A stretch of 64,000 nt of DNA from Nitrososphaera sp. (GTDB lineage: Archaea > Thermoproteota > Nitrososphaeria > Nitrososphaerales > Nitrososphaeraceae). Shown here one piece after another: positions 54,355 to 63,087 of this stretch. Each line of letters opens with the position of its first letter. The first letter of the stretch is position 1. Location of the stretch: contig JAJUFP010000001.1 of NCBI GenBank assembly GCA_029263715.1, forward strand, positions 98,837 through 162,836, read 5' to 3'. The position numbers were made by a program, and so were the translations under genes. The notes beneath the pieces were generated by a model. That model was given only the letters and a program-made list of their open reading frames with translations, did no database searches and was not told where the DNA came from.

Positions 54355-54451
54355 TGCTCCGGCCGGGATTTGAACCCGGGATCTGCGACTCGAAAGGCCA
54401 CAATGCTTGACCGGACTGTGCAGCCTTGGCTGGCTACTACACCACCGGAGC
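54355..54451 (-). tRNA. tRNA-Glu (anticodon TTC) with 21-nt noncanonical D-arm intron
   Basis: Minus strand, 97 nt as written. Removing 21 nt leaves a perfect 76-nt tRNA: acceptor GCTCCGG/CCGGAGC, D-stem GTGT/GCAT, anticodon stem GTGGC/GTCGC with loop CTTTCGA (anticodon TTC), T-arm CCGGGTTCAAATCCCGG, discriminator A. The insert lies within the D-arm, right after the D-stem 5′ strand, and reads AGCCAGCCAAGGCTGCACAGT (plus ambiguity of AGT repeats). GTGT pairs with GCAC as a 4-bp helix flanked by two 3-nt AGT bulges, then AGCC/GGCT forms the inner helix: a bulge-helix-bulge for the archaeal splicing endonuclease. Confidence 0.9.
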
Positions 54452-54514
54452 ACTTCCTAAACCTCATTAAACCTTCACATAAAATCCTTTCTTGATTTTT
54501 CACAAGGTTTTTCT

Positions 54515-55198
54515 ATGGCCCGCGAAGTGAATTACTCCATGAATAACTACCTTGTCGAGAGGATCGATGCAGAGATTGAAAAGCGCAGCCTGCTAAAACA
54601 TCCCTTCTACCAGATGTGGTCTGAAGGAAGGCTGGAAATCGATCACCTTAAGGGATATTCAAAAGAGTACTTTCAGCTGGTCAAGGCAGTCCCGGCTTTT
54701 GTGCAGAACATAGCCTCTGCCAACACTAATCCGTCTTCTAGGCCTGATATCGAGTCCAACCTTAAAGAAGAACAGGAGCACATCGAGCCCTGGATCAGGT
54801 TTGGCAACGCCATGGGCGTACCGACTGCCGACCTGGCCGACTACCAAGGAGCTGCCAAGACCAACGAGGCAGTGGCAGCCATCATGCGGCTCTCATCGTC
54901 TTCCTTTGAGGAGGCAGTGGCCGCCATGTACGCCTTTGAAGCCGAGCTGCCAAAGATCAGCCGATCAAAGATAGACGGCCTAAAGAAATTCTACGATATG
55001 CACAGCAAGGACGCCACCAACTACTTTGAGATCCATGAAGAGGCAGACGTGAGGCACGCACAGGTCTGGCGCGAGATCCTGAAAAGCCTGCCGGAGGAAA
55101 AGCAGGAATCGGCATTCAGGGCCGCGGTGGAGTCGCTTAGGGCGCAGAACCTGCTTCTGGATTCTGTGCAGGAAAAATACGTCGGCGTAGGCTGCTGA
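54515..55198 (+). CDS. CADD/PqqC-like heme-oxygenase-fold di-iron protein, likely pABA synthase type
   Basis: A 227-residue heme-oxygenase-like protein. Metal-ligand pattern is E85/E86...H89, E142, H174, D178, H181 (EEQEHIEPW, AFEAELPKI, FEIHEEADVRH). Lys152 is at the position of the lysine used by chlamydial CADD as amino donor, and Tyr32 in LLKHPFYQMW aligns with CADD's sacrificial Tyr27 (alignment from memory). CADD-type proteins make p-aminobenzoate from their own Tyr. Some nitrifiers have a functional homologue. TenA or PqqC alternatives lack this Lys. The start is ATG 54515; ATG 54539 is an alternative. Confidence 0.82.
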   Translation: MAREVNYSMNNYLVERIDAEIEKRSLLKHPFYQMWSEGRLEIDHLKGYSKEYFQLVKAVPAFVQNIASANTNPSSRPDIESNLKEEQEHIEPWIRFGNAMGVPTADLADYQGAAKTNEAVAAIMRLSSSSFEEAVAAMYAFEAELPKISRSKIDGLKKFYDMHSKDATNYFEIHEEADVRHAQVWREILKSLPEEKQESAFRAAVESLRAQNLLLDSVQEKYVGVGC

Positions 55199-55244
55199 CC
55201 TCTCCAAACCTTTATAGATACTGTCTAGATTTTTTGCTGTACGC

Positions 55245-55319
55245 GGGCCCATAGCTCAGCCTGGTTAGAGCGACCGGCTCATAACCGGTCGGCCAAGGGT
55301 TCGAATCCCTTTGGGCCCA
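55245..55319 (+). tRNA. tRNA-Met or tRNA-Ile2 (anticodon CAT)
   Basis: 75 nt. Acceptor GGGCCCA/TGGGCCC, D-arm AGCTCAGCCTGGTTAGAGC, anticodon arm CCGGC/GCTCATAAC/CCGG with CAT, T-arm AAGGGTTCGAATCCCTT. It lacks the A1:U72 or initiator features, so it is elongator Met or, if the C34 is agmatidine-modified, Ile2. No intron. A TATA-like TTTATAGATA (55210-55219) lies ~27 bp before. Confidence 0.9.
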
Positions 55320-55426
55320 CTCCTTTTGTATAACTTGCCCGCCGTTCTCACCAATGGACTGAACAAGGATGCACCGCTCATCATTAGACGGGATTAAATA
55401 TGATGACACCCTTCCAACCTTGACGC

Positions 55427-56899
55427 ATGACATTGAATGCGATGACTGTGGCAAACAAAAAACACGGCATCGTGTTCTTGCTTATTCCCCTTGCGCTATC
55501 GTCCTTTGTTCATCTTTGGAACCCGGCTGGTTTTCCGGATATCTTTTACGACGAAGGGGTATACATGCGAAGGGCCATGCATGTATTGGAAGGGCATGGA
55601 CCGCAGGAATCTTCCTTTTACGATCATCCGTATTTCGGGCAATTATTTTTGGCCGGTCTTCTTGCCATAACAGGCTACCCTGATTCTCTTGGCATTACAC
55701 CATCCGTGCAATCAATTGAGTCGCTGTATGCCGTTCCAAGAATCTGGATGGGCATCCTTGCAGTGGCAGATACATTTCTCATATACATGATATCGGCCAG
55801 ACAATACGGAAAGAGGGTTGCGCTAATATCCTCTATCTTGTTTGCAGTGATGCCAATTACATGGCTGACAAGAAGGATACTGCTGGACTCTATTCTACTT
55901 CCCTTTCTTCTTGCATCAATACTGTTTGCAGTTTATGCAAAAAGTGCCACAGGCAGTAAAAAAAGTGCGCTGGTCTTGCTTTCAGGTATTTTCCTGGGGA
56001 CCGCCATGTTCACCAAAATTCCGACTTTTACAATGATTCCACTTGTAGGCTATCTTGTTTATTCAAGCAGCACGGGATCTGGCAAACCCAGATTGCTGGG
56101 CCTGTGGTTCATTCCTGTAATTCTAATACCCATGATCTGGCCGATTTACAGCATTGCCAATGACCAGTTTGACTTGTGGCAAAGAGACGTTGTGTGGCAG
56201 ACGCAGAGGCAGAGTGAAGGATTCACATCCATAATCGGAGATTTCTTGTTCTTCGACCCGGTTCTCTTGATTTTGGGCGCGGCTGGTTTTGTATACGCTG
56301 CCGTAAAGAAGGAATTTTTTGTACTGTTGTGGATCATCCCCTTTGTTGCTTTTATGTCTGTTATCGGATACGTCCAGTATTTCTACTGGATACCGGTTCT
56401 TCCTGTCTTTTCCATAGCCGGTGCCAGAATGATAGACAAGATGTCTGTAGTAAAGCAGCGCCTGCCCTTTGCAGCAATTGCCGCGATTGGAATCTTTGGA
56501 CTGGTCTCTACGGCTTTGCTTGTCACAACAAATGTCACCTCTGCCCAGTTTGATGCAGCAGCCCTTGTTGCAGGGAGTGAAAATGGTCAGACTACAATAG
56601 TATCCAGCCCTGTCTATTCGTGGATATTCATCTACGTATTTGACAAGGAACACACTCTCACAGACTATAGAGATCTGCTTTTCTATCCAATTGAAACCAG
56701 AAACATGCTTTTGATCTCTGATGAGCATTTTAAGTATAATTTAGGGGGAGGAAGGCAGCTGCAGGAAGCATATGACAACACGACGAATATCGCAATTTTT
56801 GAAGGGAATGTTTCCAATTACAACCTTGGACAGTATCCATATACGAATATGGCTGCTAACTATGAAGGGTCCAACGTTGAAGTCCGGGCAAGCAAATAG
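55427..56899 (+). CDS. GT-C glycosyltransferase (PMT/ArnT family), multi-pass membrane
   Basis: A 490-residue protein with about ten membrane helices. The N-terminal FYDEGVYMRRAMHVLEG contains the DE motif of the GT-C fold, YDHPYFGQLFLAGLLAITGYP the following loop; a soluble C-terminal tail of ~100 residues faces outside. It would transfer a sugar from a polyprenyl phosphate, as in archaeal glycosylation. ATG 55427 or ATG 55442. Confidence 0.8.
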   Translation: MTLNAMTVANKKHGIVFLLIPLALSSFVHLWNPAGFPDIFYDEGVYMRRAMHVLEGHGPQESSFYDHPYFGQLFLAGLLAITGYPDSLGITPSVQSIESLYAVPRIWMGILAVADTFLIYMISARQYGKRVALISSILFAVMPITWLTRRILLDSILLPFLLASILFAVYAKSATGSKKSALVLLSGIFLGTAMFTKIPTFTMIPLVGYLVYSSSTGSGKPRLLGLWFIPVILIPMIWPIYSIANDQFDLWQRDVVWQTQRQSEGFTSIIGDFLFFDPVLLILGAAGFVYAAVKKEFFVLLWIIPFVAFMSVIGYVQYFYWIPVLPVFSIAGARMIDKMSVVKQRLPFAAIAAIGIFGLVSTALLVTTNVTSAQFDAAALVAGSENGQTTIVSSPVYSWIFIYVFDKEHTLTDYRDLLFYPIETRNMLLISDEHFKYNLGGGRQLQEAYDNTTNIAIFEGNVSNYNLGQYPYTNMAANYEGSNVEVRASK

Positions 56900-57739
56900 C
56901 TAAGTTCTGAGAAGCGTACGGGACAGTCTTTCCTCGACATGCTTTTCTAGCTCGGCCATTTTCTCTGTGCCCAACTTCAGATGCAGGTCCATCAGCAGCT
57001 CTGAAATGAACCTGGAATGCTTTTTCCTAGGTCTGACTGAATCATCGAATTTCTCTACTGCCTGAACGATGCAATTCCCAAGGGAAGAATAGAACTGGGT
57101 ACTGTTTGCAAGGGAATTCTTGGTCAGAAGCAGCGTGCTATCGTGCAGCTCTGACAGCCTAGCCAAATGGTAGATGCTGACATACTTGATCAGTTCTGCA
57201 ATGTTGTACGTGCAAACCGAGGAAAGGTAGGAGGGCGCCACATCGAAATGCTCTTCAACTTCCAAGCCTTTTTCGAAAAGATCTGACAAAAGCCACCAGT
57301 TGCTTTCGGCGACCAGCCTTATGCTACGGCCATTATGTCTGTCATGGATCTTTGCCGCCTTTTTGAAAAGGATGCTGTGCAACCGAAGCGGGTCAAATCT
57401 GCCTTTGTTTAGGAATACGTCATCATGGGTCGTTATATGCAAAAGGCCTTCTTTGCCAAGAGAATGCGCATCTATGCCGTGTGCAAGCATTTTCTCCTTG
57501 ATCATGTCTTCTGTATTGAGCCCGCCTAGGTAAATTACTGGCTGGCGTTTGCGCAAACCCGCCTCTACATACGAAAGAAGGAACTTTTCAAGCAGCCTGC
57601 TACTGTCGTAAAACAGTACGGCATTTTTCCCGGGCTCGATGGTCTCTGCCAGAGTCAACGTCTTTTCGACGTTCACGAAACTTTTGGAACGTATAATCAA
57701 ATTTATGCTTTCGTACGCCAAAAATGGCCGGCGATCCAT
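56900..57739 (-). CDS. MEDS-domain (DcmR-type sensor) protein
   Basis: A 279-residue protein whose middle (about 30-185: NAVLFYDSSRLLEKFLLSYVEAGLRKRQPVIYLGG... and SSVCTYNIAEL) matches the MEDS domain, named from methanogen and methylotroph sensory proteins. No HTH or kinase is fused, so a partner is likely. The stop is directly adjacent to that of the glycosyltransferase gene. Confidence 0.75.
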   Translation of the reverse strand: MDRRPFLAYESINLIIRSKSFVNVEKTLTLAETIEPGKNAVLFYDSSRLLEKFLLSYVEAGLRKRQPVIYLGGLNTEDMIKEKMLAHGIDAHSLGKEGLLHITTHDDVFLNKGRFDPLRLHSILFKKAAKIHDRHNGRSIRLVAESNWWLLSDLFEKGLEVEEHFDVAPSYLSSVCTYNIAELIKYVSIYHLARLSELHDSTLLLTKNSLANSTQFYSSLGNCIVQAVEKFDDSVRPRKKHSRFISELLMDLHLKLGTEKMAELEKHVEERLSRTLLRT

Positions 57740-57876
57740 AATTTGATGTTAGATTTCCAACGACAGAACAACTTGATAGCTTTTTCCTGATTTTTCAGGA
57801 TAGATGCACAATTATTTTCGCAATCCTGGATTTAGAAATTGCACTGAAAATAAAAAATAGGAAAGGAGAGTGTATT
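57740..57876. other. 137-bp intergenic with TCCTGATTTTTCAGGA hairpin
   Basis: No gene. A perfect 6-bp stem with TTTT loop (57785-57800) lies in the upstream region of the MEDS gene and downstream of the copper-propeller gene. The rest is A/T rich. Confidence 0.4.
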
Positions 57877-59757
57877 TTAGTTCTGTACAGGATTTTGCTG
57901 CTCTGCTGTCAGCTGGTTCTTGAACGAGTCCGGCAGGTTTTGCACCCAGCCATTGTACACTACTGGTATAGCAAGAACACCTTGTCCGCCCATGCCTTTG
58001 TTGCCGGTGATGCTGGCATCCTTTGCTGTGCTGCTTGATGCAACCAGTGCCACTCTGCCAGCGATCTTTGCGTCAGACGGGTCTCCGTCGTTGTTGGGGT
58101 CACCGTCAACTACGATCATCTCGTTGGAGAACTTGCTTGAAACATAGGCATAGTATCCGCCGCCCTGCTTGGCTCCAAAGTTGACTCCATGGCATCCTGC
58201 ATCACATCCAAGCATAGCCACGACTTTGTCTGTTTCCGTGTCGACGATCGTAATGGTCGCAGTAAGTGTATTTGCAGTCACCATGTACTGACCGTCTGGG
58301 CTGACTGGTGTCTGAATTGGCAGAGCTCCGACCGGTCCGGTAACCGCGCCGGTTATCGGGTCATAGTTCTGTATGAGGTTGATGGTTTTGATCACCTGAC
58401 CTTTTGTCGCGCCTTGCATGCTGATTACGCTGATTGTGCTGTCCAGCAGGTTTGCAACATAGTATTTGCTGTCATCTGGCATCATGCCTGTAGCGATCGG
58501 AACGGCTCCTGTCGCTGGCTTTGCTTCAATGCTGTTTGTGTCAAAGCCATACAGAGTAGAATCTCCGCTGAAGGCGTTTGGTGTCACCATCTTCTGGCCA
58601 TCAGAACTCATCCAGTGAGCATGCGGGTGTGATTCTGGCTCGCCTTCGTTTTGCATCGGGATCTCTCTTTGAATGTTGCCGGCCTTGAGTGATAGCTCGA
58701 CTACCACATCCTCGCCGTTTAAAGCAACATGGATCTGATCTGTGTCTGTCCTGGTCATTACGTGGGATGGTGCTTCGCCTACGGAAATGTTCTTGACCAG
58801 CTTACCGGTCTCTGCGTTAAAGACCGTTAGCTTGCTGTCAAACCACTGGGTCTGGTAAATCAAAGTCTGGTCCCTGTCGGTCCACATGTTGTGCGGGTTG
58901 TTCATGTTGATTGATGGCAGCGCAACTTTTCTTTCAACATCCCATGTTGTGGCGTCAATTCTGGTAGCAGTTCCAGGCTTTGTCTTGCCAGAGGTAAGCT
59001 CAAACTGCGTGTCAATCCATACATCACCTACACCTGGTGTCGCTGGATCACTTAGGTCCGGAAGGTCGATGTCATTTCCATACCTTGCATTCAATACAGC
59101 TGGAAGGTTTACCACAGCTCCGCCGGTTATTCTGACATCAACGTTTGGGTATGTCACATGCCATGGCTGGTTGGATGTATAGTCCTGCCAGTTTGACGGG
59201 GTTGTTGCAATGAAGAATGTTCTGAGCAGCCTTGTTGCCAAGTCGCTTGAGGTTGGGACGGTAATTCCGTTGACAAGGCTGATGTTTTCACCAAGGTCAA
59301 GGCCCCCTGTCGCCGGGTCGTCAACAATTACTGCGCCAAACATGTAGGGGTGCACCTTGCATGTAAAGACATACAGTCCTGGTGTTTGAAGCGTCACAGA
59401 CTGCGAGCTCTTGGAAGCCCTTGGCTGGTCAAACGGCATTCCCTGGGCGTTTTCTGGAAATATCAGGCTGGTTACCGTGTGAACCGTGTTTGACCTGATG
59501 TTAAAGTCTACCCTTACACCTGGCGTTCCAACGGCAAGTGACTGCGTTCCGCTGTTCGTGATGTCTCCGGCAGTGTTCTTAAACCACCTTCCGGGTTCGT
59601 CGGTCAGGTCAAACTGCACCCTGTTTGAGTCGCCGCTGCCACTGTCTGCAAGCGCCCTTTGAAACAGATTCACCGAAACATTGAAGGGCGCTATGAAAAT
59701 CATTGCAGTCAGCATGAGCGAAACGGCAACTGCACTGTACAAAAGTTTGTTTCTCAT
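57877..59757 (-). CDS. Secreted plastocyanin-like/beta-propeller copper protein
   Basis: A 626-residue exported protein: signal peptide (LLYSAVAVSLMLTAMIFIA), then a cupredoxin domain (about 45-155) with type 1 copper ligands H93 (NTVHTVTS), C133, H136, M139 (YVFTCKVHPYMFG), then a YVTN-type beta-propeller from about 260 to 600 (repeats WFDSKLTVFNAETGKL, STISVISMQG, ATITIVDTETDKVVAM) that includes CDAGCHGVN. Nitrososphaeria use many extracellular copper proteins. Electron transfer or a copper-dependent oxidation is inferred; a catalytic role is not shown. TATA-like CTATTTAAGC at 59783-59792 (minus strand). Confidence 0.85.
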   Translation of the reverse strand: MRNKLLYSAVAVSLMLTAMIFIAPFNVSVNLFQRALADSGSGDSNRVQFDLTDEPGRWFKNTAGDITNSGTQSLAVGTPGVRVDFNIRSNTVHTVTSLIFPENAQGMPFDQPRASKSSQSVTLQTPGLYVFTCKVHPYMFGAVIVDDPATGGLDLGENISLVNGITVPTSSDLATRLLRTFFIATTPSNWQDYTSNQPWHVTYPNVDVRITGGAVVNLPAVLNARYGNDIDLPDLSDPATPGVGDVWIDTQFELTSGKTKPGTATRIDATTWDVERKVALPSINMNNPHNMWTDRDQTLIYQTQWFDSKLTVFNAETGKLVKNISVGEAPSHVMTRTDTDQIHVALNGEDVVVELSLKAGNIQREIPMQNEGEPESHPHAHWMSSDGQKMVTPNAFSGDSTLYGFDTNSIEAKPATGAVPIATGMMPDDSKYYVANLLDSTISVISMQGATKGQVIKTINLIQNYDPITGAVTGPVGALPIQTPVSPDGQYMVTANTLTATITIVDTETDKVVAMLGCDAGCHGVNFGAKQGGGYYAYVSSKFSNEMIVVDGDPNNDGDPSDAKIAGRVALVASSSTAKDASITGNKGMGGQGVLAIPVVYNGWVQNLPDSFKNQLTAEQQNPVQN

Positions 59758-59893
59758 AGCAGTTTCAGCAAAAAAGAGATTTCTATTTAAGCAAACTAGC
59801 AGCCTCTACGATCAGAGAATCAGCCCAGGCTTTAAATAAAACAGAGAATCCTGATGATAAATTGAATGTTTTAACTGGGCTGTTTGGTCAGAG

Positions 59894-60313
59894 CTACGAA
59901 TAAGCCGACGCAAGGGGAAACCTTGATCTTGCGCTTGGCTCAAGGGAGTAAACTTCCTTTACCAGTCGGGTCCATACGTTGACGGGTTTGACATTGATGC
60001 CAAATTCCCTAAGCTTGACTTCTGCATGAGAGATCAACTGCGGATCAGTGACTTGTACCACATCACCCTTAAGCTGGTATCCACCCAGCGTGCTGCTGTC
60101 AAGAACTGCCACAGACACTTTGGGCCATGATTTGATGTTGTGAAAAGTCTTGTTCTCAAACGCGTCGGCAAAGAGTAGCCTGTCGCCTTCCAGCACGCCA
60201 AGAACATATCTTGGTGAGATGTTGGGCACCCCGTTGGAGTTGACGGTACCTACCATGACCAAATGCTCTTGCTTGATGATCAGCCGCATCACGTCCTCGC
60301 TTATCTGAGGCAA
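59894..60313 (-). CDS. Pyridoxamine-5′-phosphate-oxidase-like FMN/F420-binding protein
   Basis: A 139-residue split-barrel protein: IIKQEHLVMVGTVNSNGVPNISPRYVLGVLEGDRLLFAD and FENKTFHNIKSWPKVSVAVLD, typical of PPOX-class proteins that bind flavin or F420. The substrate is unknown. A TATA-like CCTTTAAGAT (60339-60348, minus strand) lies upstream. Confidence 0.85.
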   Translation of the reverse strand: MPQISEDVMRLIIKQEHLVMVGTVNSNGVPNISPRYVLGVLEGDRLLFADAFENKTFHNIKSWPKVSVAVLDSSTLGGYQLKGDVVQVTDPQLISHAEVKLREFGINVKPVNVWTRLVKEVYSLEPSARSRFPLASAYS

Positions 60314-60436
60314 TTGGACGTTTTATGAAGAAATGAAATCTTAAAGGTTTTCCTGTACACCTACCGACATAATCATGAACTCCAGTTCTATGCAGATGCT
60401 GCCAAAGCCGAACTGGCAAAAGCAGCATTAATTATT

Positions 60437-61012
60437 TTGCCTCTGCATGAACTATCCGTGAGCGTGGTAGATGAAATATCTCTTCCCGGCCTTACCAGCA
60501 TACAACTTGTACACGGCGATATTACGGAAAGGCATGTCGATGCGATAGTAAACGCCGCCAACTCCTACCTGAAGCACGGTGGCGGGGTGGCCGGCGCCAT
60601 AGTGAGAAAGGGAGGCCGGATAATACAGCAGGAAAGCGACAGGATCGGCTACGTCCCTGTCGGGTCAGCCGCAGCCACGTCTGCTGGAAAACTGCCTTGC
60701 ATGGCCGTGATCCACGCAGTGGGCCCAATGATGGGTGAGGGCGACGAAGACAGCAAATTGCGTTCTGCCTTAAAAAGCGCCCTTTCCCTTGCATCAAGCA
60801 AGGGGTACACAAGCGTGGCCGTTCCTGCCATAAGCTCCGGGATATTTGGCTTTCCCAAGGACCGGTGCGCTGAGGTTCTGGTTGATGAAGCGATTAGATT
60901 TTTACGGGACGAGACCGCGCCGGTCAAGCGCATCGAGTTTTGCATCATCGATGAAGAGACAGTCAAGCATTTCCAAGACAAGTTTGACAGGGTAAAGAAG
61001 TCATTAAAATGA
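60437..61012 (+). CDS. Macrodomain (ADP-ribose-binding) protein
   Basis: A 191-residue macrodomain. QLVHGDITERHVDAIVNAANSYLKHGGGVAGAIVRKGG contains the DIT, NAAN and GGGVAxAI motifs; VPAISSGIFGFPKDRCAEV contains the SGIFGFP phosphate loop. This subtype usually hydrolyses O-acetyl-ADP-ribose or mono-ADP-ribose. TTG start 60437; GTG 60458 is an alternative. Confidence 0.92.
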   Translation: MPLHELSVSVVDEISLPGLTSIQLVHGDITERHVDAIVNAANSYLKHGGGVAGAIVRKGGRIIQQESDRIGYVPVGSAAATSAGKLPCMAVIHAVGPMMGEGDEDSKLRSALKSALSLASSKGYTSVAVPAISSGIFGFPKDRCAEVLVDEAIRFLRDETAPVKRIEFCIIDEETVKHFQDKFDRVKKSLK

Positions 61013-61037
61013 GCTATCCTGACAGGGAGAACAAAAA

Positions 61038-61060
61038 TGCATTACTTTGCATTGCAATGA
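61038..61060. promoter_or_regulatory. TGCA palindrome upstream of the small gene at 61101
   Basis: TGCATTACTTTGCATTGCAATGA holds a TGCATTGCAATG palindrome plus a TGCATTAC half site. The TATA-like GTTATTATC (61071-61079) follows after 11 bp and the ATG after a further 21 bp. Confidence 0.55.
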
Positions 61061-61100
61061 ATTCCTACTGGTTATTATCTGTGCTGAAAATAACTCAGCC

Positions 61101-61277
61101 ATGAACGAACATCCGATACTTATCGAAAAAGAGCAAGAAGAGGAAGAAGGCAATTACATGGAAGGAATCCCGGTATGCGGAGGAAATCTGGAAACCCCGG
61201 TCATCGATATAGTTCAGCACATCGATGAAGTACACTACAGGATAGGGAGCAAGCTGTACATTGAAAACGCAGACTGA
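61101..61277 (+). CDS. Small acidic protein, unknown
   Basis: A 58-residue protein from ATG 61101 (MNEHPILIEKEQEEEEGNYM), which fits a leaderless promoter; a longer reading from 61047 would run through the palindrome. It ends IVQHIDEVHYRIGSKLYIENAD and overlaps the next gene by 17 bp. No family is recognised. Confidence 0.55.
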   Translation: MNEHPILIEKEQEEEEGNYMEGIPVCGGNLETPVIDIVQHIDEVHYRIGSKLYIENAD

Positions 61278-61557
61278 CAAAAACGATATTGATGCTCCAT
61301 TTTACGAGCAACGGGACCTGGAACTAGAAAATATCATCGGAAACCTGATGGTTGCGGAGTACCAGGTGGACAGGCTGCGGTCAAGGCTGCTGGAAAAGGC
61401 TTCCGGGTTTGGTCGCTCTGTCGCCGGCTATTACCAAAAGACAGACAAACAACCGGCTTCAACACATGTGTTTGAACACAAGGGAAAATGGTACAAAATA
61501 TCCGTTAAACTAGAAGAAGTAAAGAAAAACGCACCAGACAATTCGGATCTGGTCTAA
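61261..61557 (+). CDS. Small coiled-coil protein, unknown
   Basis: A 98-residue protein from TTG 61261. It has a helical N-half (LELENIIGNLMVAEYQVDRLRSRLLEKA) and a beta-like C-half (THVFEHKGKWYKISVKLEEV). It overlaps the previous small gene, which suggests coupling. Unknown function. Confidence 0.6.
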   Translation: MKTQTDKNDIDAPFYEQRDLELENIIGNLMVAEYQVDRLRSRLLEKASGFGRSVAGYYQKTDKQPASTHVFEHKGKWYKISVKLEEVKKNAPDNSDLV

Positions 61558-61599
61558 AGTTTCTGACCAGAATTTTTCTCTTGATGACCCCTGTTGAAA

Positions 61600-62310
61600 C
61601 TAGTCGCGCTGCTTCTGTTTCTTTGAATAAAACAGCTCTGCCGGCAGGAACATGTCCTGTATTTCTTCGTCTTTTATGCCCTCTTCTTCCAACGACGCTC
61701 TGCCCACTGCAAAGTCCCTGAGAAAGTCGTCGTCTCCAAGAATCTGCGCCAGCTTTCTTACCGGCGAGATGTACAGCCGTTCAACCCATGCAGGATACTG
61801 CGGTCTTACATACCTGTGCTTTTCCGTAAGCTTCAAAGTAAAGTACCATGCCAGGCCTTCTCTTAGCTGCTGCGGATAGTCCTTGACTATGACTGCGTGT
61901 ATCATCTCATGAAGGTAGTGGCCAAACTTTGCAATGTCGTATCTGATTATGATCTCTTCTAGCCGGTAGTCGGTGATTCCAACAGAGCCTGATAGATCAT
62001 AGTACTCGCCCCTTAGGTTGGTGCTGCTCCTTCTGTTCCCATTGATCGGCCCCTTTCTTCCCTCTCTTCTGGACATGACCTGAACTTCCATCTCCCACCT
62101 TCCCTTGCATATCAGGATATCAAAGGTTGTCTTGACGCCAAAGTACTCCTCTACCATCTTTCTGGCAGTTAGAACCAACGTGGAAAGCTTTTGAATCTCA
62201 TCAAAGGTTATGTCTTCGGTGAGGAAGGTGATCTTGCCGTCAGCGATGGCAGCCTTTGCTACTTGATTGCTGCTGACCTCGGTTTCTTTGGGCGTATCTT
62301 TTTCCATCAT
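61600..62310 (-). CDS. Zincin-fold putative metallopeptidase
   Basis: A 236-residue protein with HEMIH (H134, E135, H138) and a downstream Glu151 in REGLAWYF, the gluzincin-like HExxH...E arrangement of the peptidase MA clan. No signal peptide is seen, so it is intracellular. Residues 80-125 include a basic, Gly-rich insert (SRREGRKGPINGNRRSS). Substrate unknown. Start at ATG 62310 or the adjacent ATG 62307. Confidence 0.82.
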   Translation of the reverse strand: MMEKDTPKETEVSSNQVAKAAIADGKITFLTEDITFDEIQKLSTLVLTARKMVEEYFGVKTTFDILICKGRWEMEVQVMSRREGRKGPINGNRRSSTNLRGEYYDLSGSVGITDYRLEEIIIRYDIAKFGHYLHEMIHAVIVKDYPQQLREGLAWYFTLKLTEKHRYVRPQYPAWVERLYISPVRKLAQILGDDDFLRDFAVGRASLEEEGIKDEEIQDMFLPAELFYSKKQKQRD

Positions 62311-62658
62311 GACAAACTCCTTCTATACCGACGGCTGGGCAACACTGCCGACTGGATAAAATCCTTGTAGTCCGCCGCTCCGCTTCGCACCGTACTTTGG
62401 GCTGTACGTCATTTAGTTTCTTCAAGCATTGTTAGATGGCTGTCTGACTATAATCTGTGAGAGTACTGAGCAAGACTGTGCTGTGCACTGCAATACCAAA
62501 GATAGGCTCGACAGAATTTGGATTCATGACAAAAATAGGCTGGGCGGTGTGCAACTTCAGACAGTATTAGAGCCAAACTTGGTCGTCTTGTAGTTACGGG
62601 ATATGCGTCTGCAAAAGTAACCATGGTCAGAATTGACAGTACTAGCTGAATGCTGCGT
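62311..62658. other. 348-bp intergenic region without a gene
   Basis: No convincing coding frame on either strand. It holds a partial TGCACTGCAAT element (62488-62498) upstream of the zincin gene, about 180 bp from its start, and a TATA-like ATTATAGTC (minus strand, 62445-62453). Confidence 0.4.
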
Positions 62659-63069
62659 CTATATCAGACGAAGCTTCGATTCCATGAATGACCTCGGCCT
62701 TCCGTCCTTGAATACAAGCTTTGGAATGTATCTCATCGAAAAAGAAGCAGCGGCAAGTAGCACTGGCTCAAACTCCTTCCCCAGATCCGTCAGCTTGTAT
62801 TCCACCCTGATTGGATAGTCTGATACAATACTTCTTTCAACAATACCCAACTTTTCAAGCTCCCTCAGACGCTCGGTTAGAACCTTTGGAGTAATGCCTT
62901 CAATGTTTTCCAAAAAGCGGTTAAACTGCCTTGTTCCTCTAAACATTTCTCTTATGATTAGGACTGCCCATTTTTTTCCTATAACTCTGAAAGTCGTTTC
63001 AATCGGACATGACTTGAGCTCCTGATTGTTGTAAACGGTCTCTATTATTGAACACTTGCTATGGGTCAT
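62659..63069 (-). CDS. HxlR-family transcriptional regulator
   Basis: A 136-residue HxlR winged helix: CPIETTFRVIGKKWAVLIIREMFRGTRQFNRFLENIEGITPKVLTERLRELEKLGIVER is the family hallmark (Cys, KWxxxII, RFxEL-like). Many HxlR proteins sense reactive electrophiles through the conserved Cys. It is divergent from a membrane protein gene; the shared region has an inverted repeat (63088-63111). Confidence 0.93.
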   Translation of the reverse strand: MTHSKCSIIETVYNNQELKSCPIETTFRVIGKKWAVLIIREMFRGTRQFNRFLENIEGITPKVLTERLRELEKLGIVERSIVSDYPIRVEYKLTDLGKEFEPVLLAAASFSMRYIPKLVFKDGRPRSFMESKLRLI

Positions 63070-63087
63070 TCTACCACTACCTGTCCG

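Noticed and set aside
62311..62658. Possible decayed gene in the 348-bp gap
   Set aside because: All frames have frequent stops and no recognisable fragment; left as intergenic.
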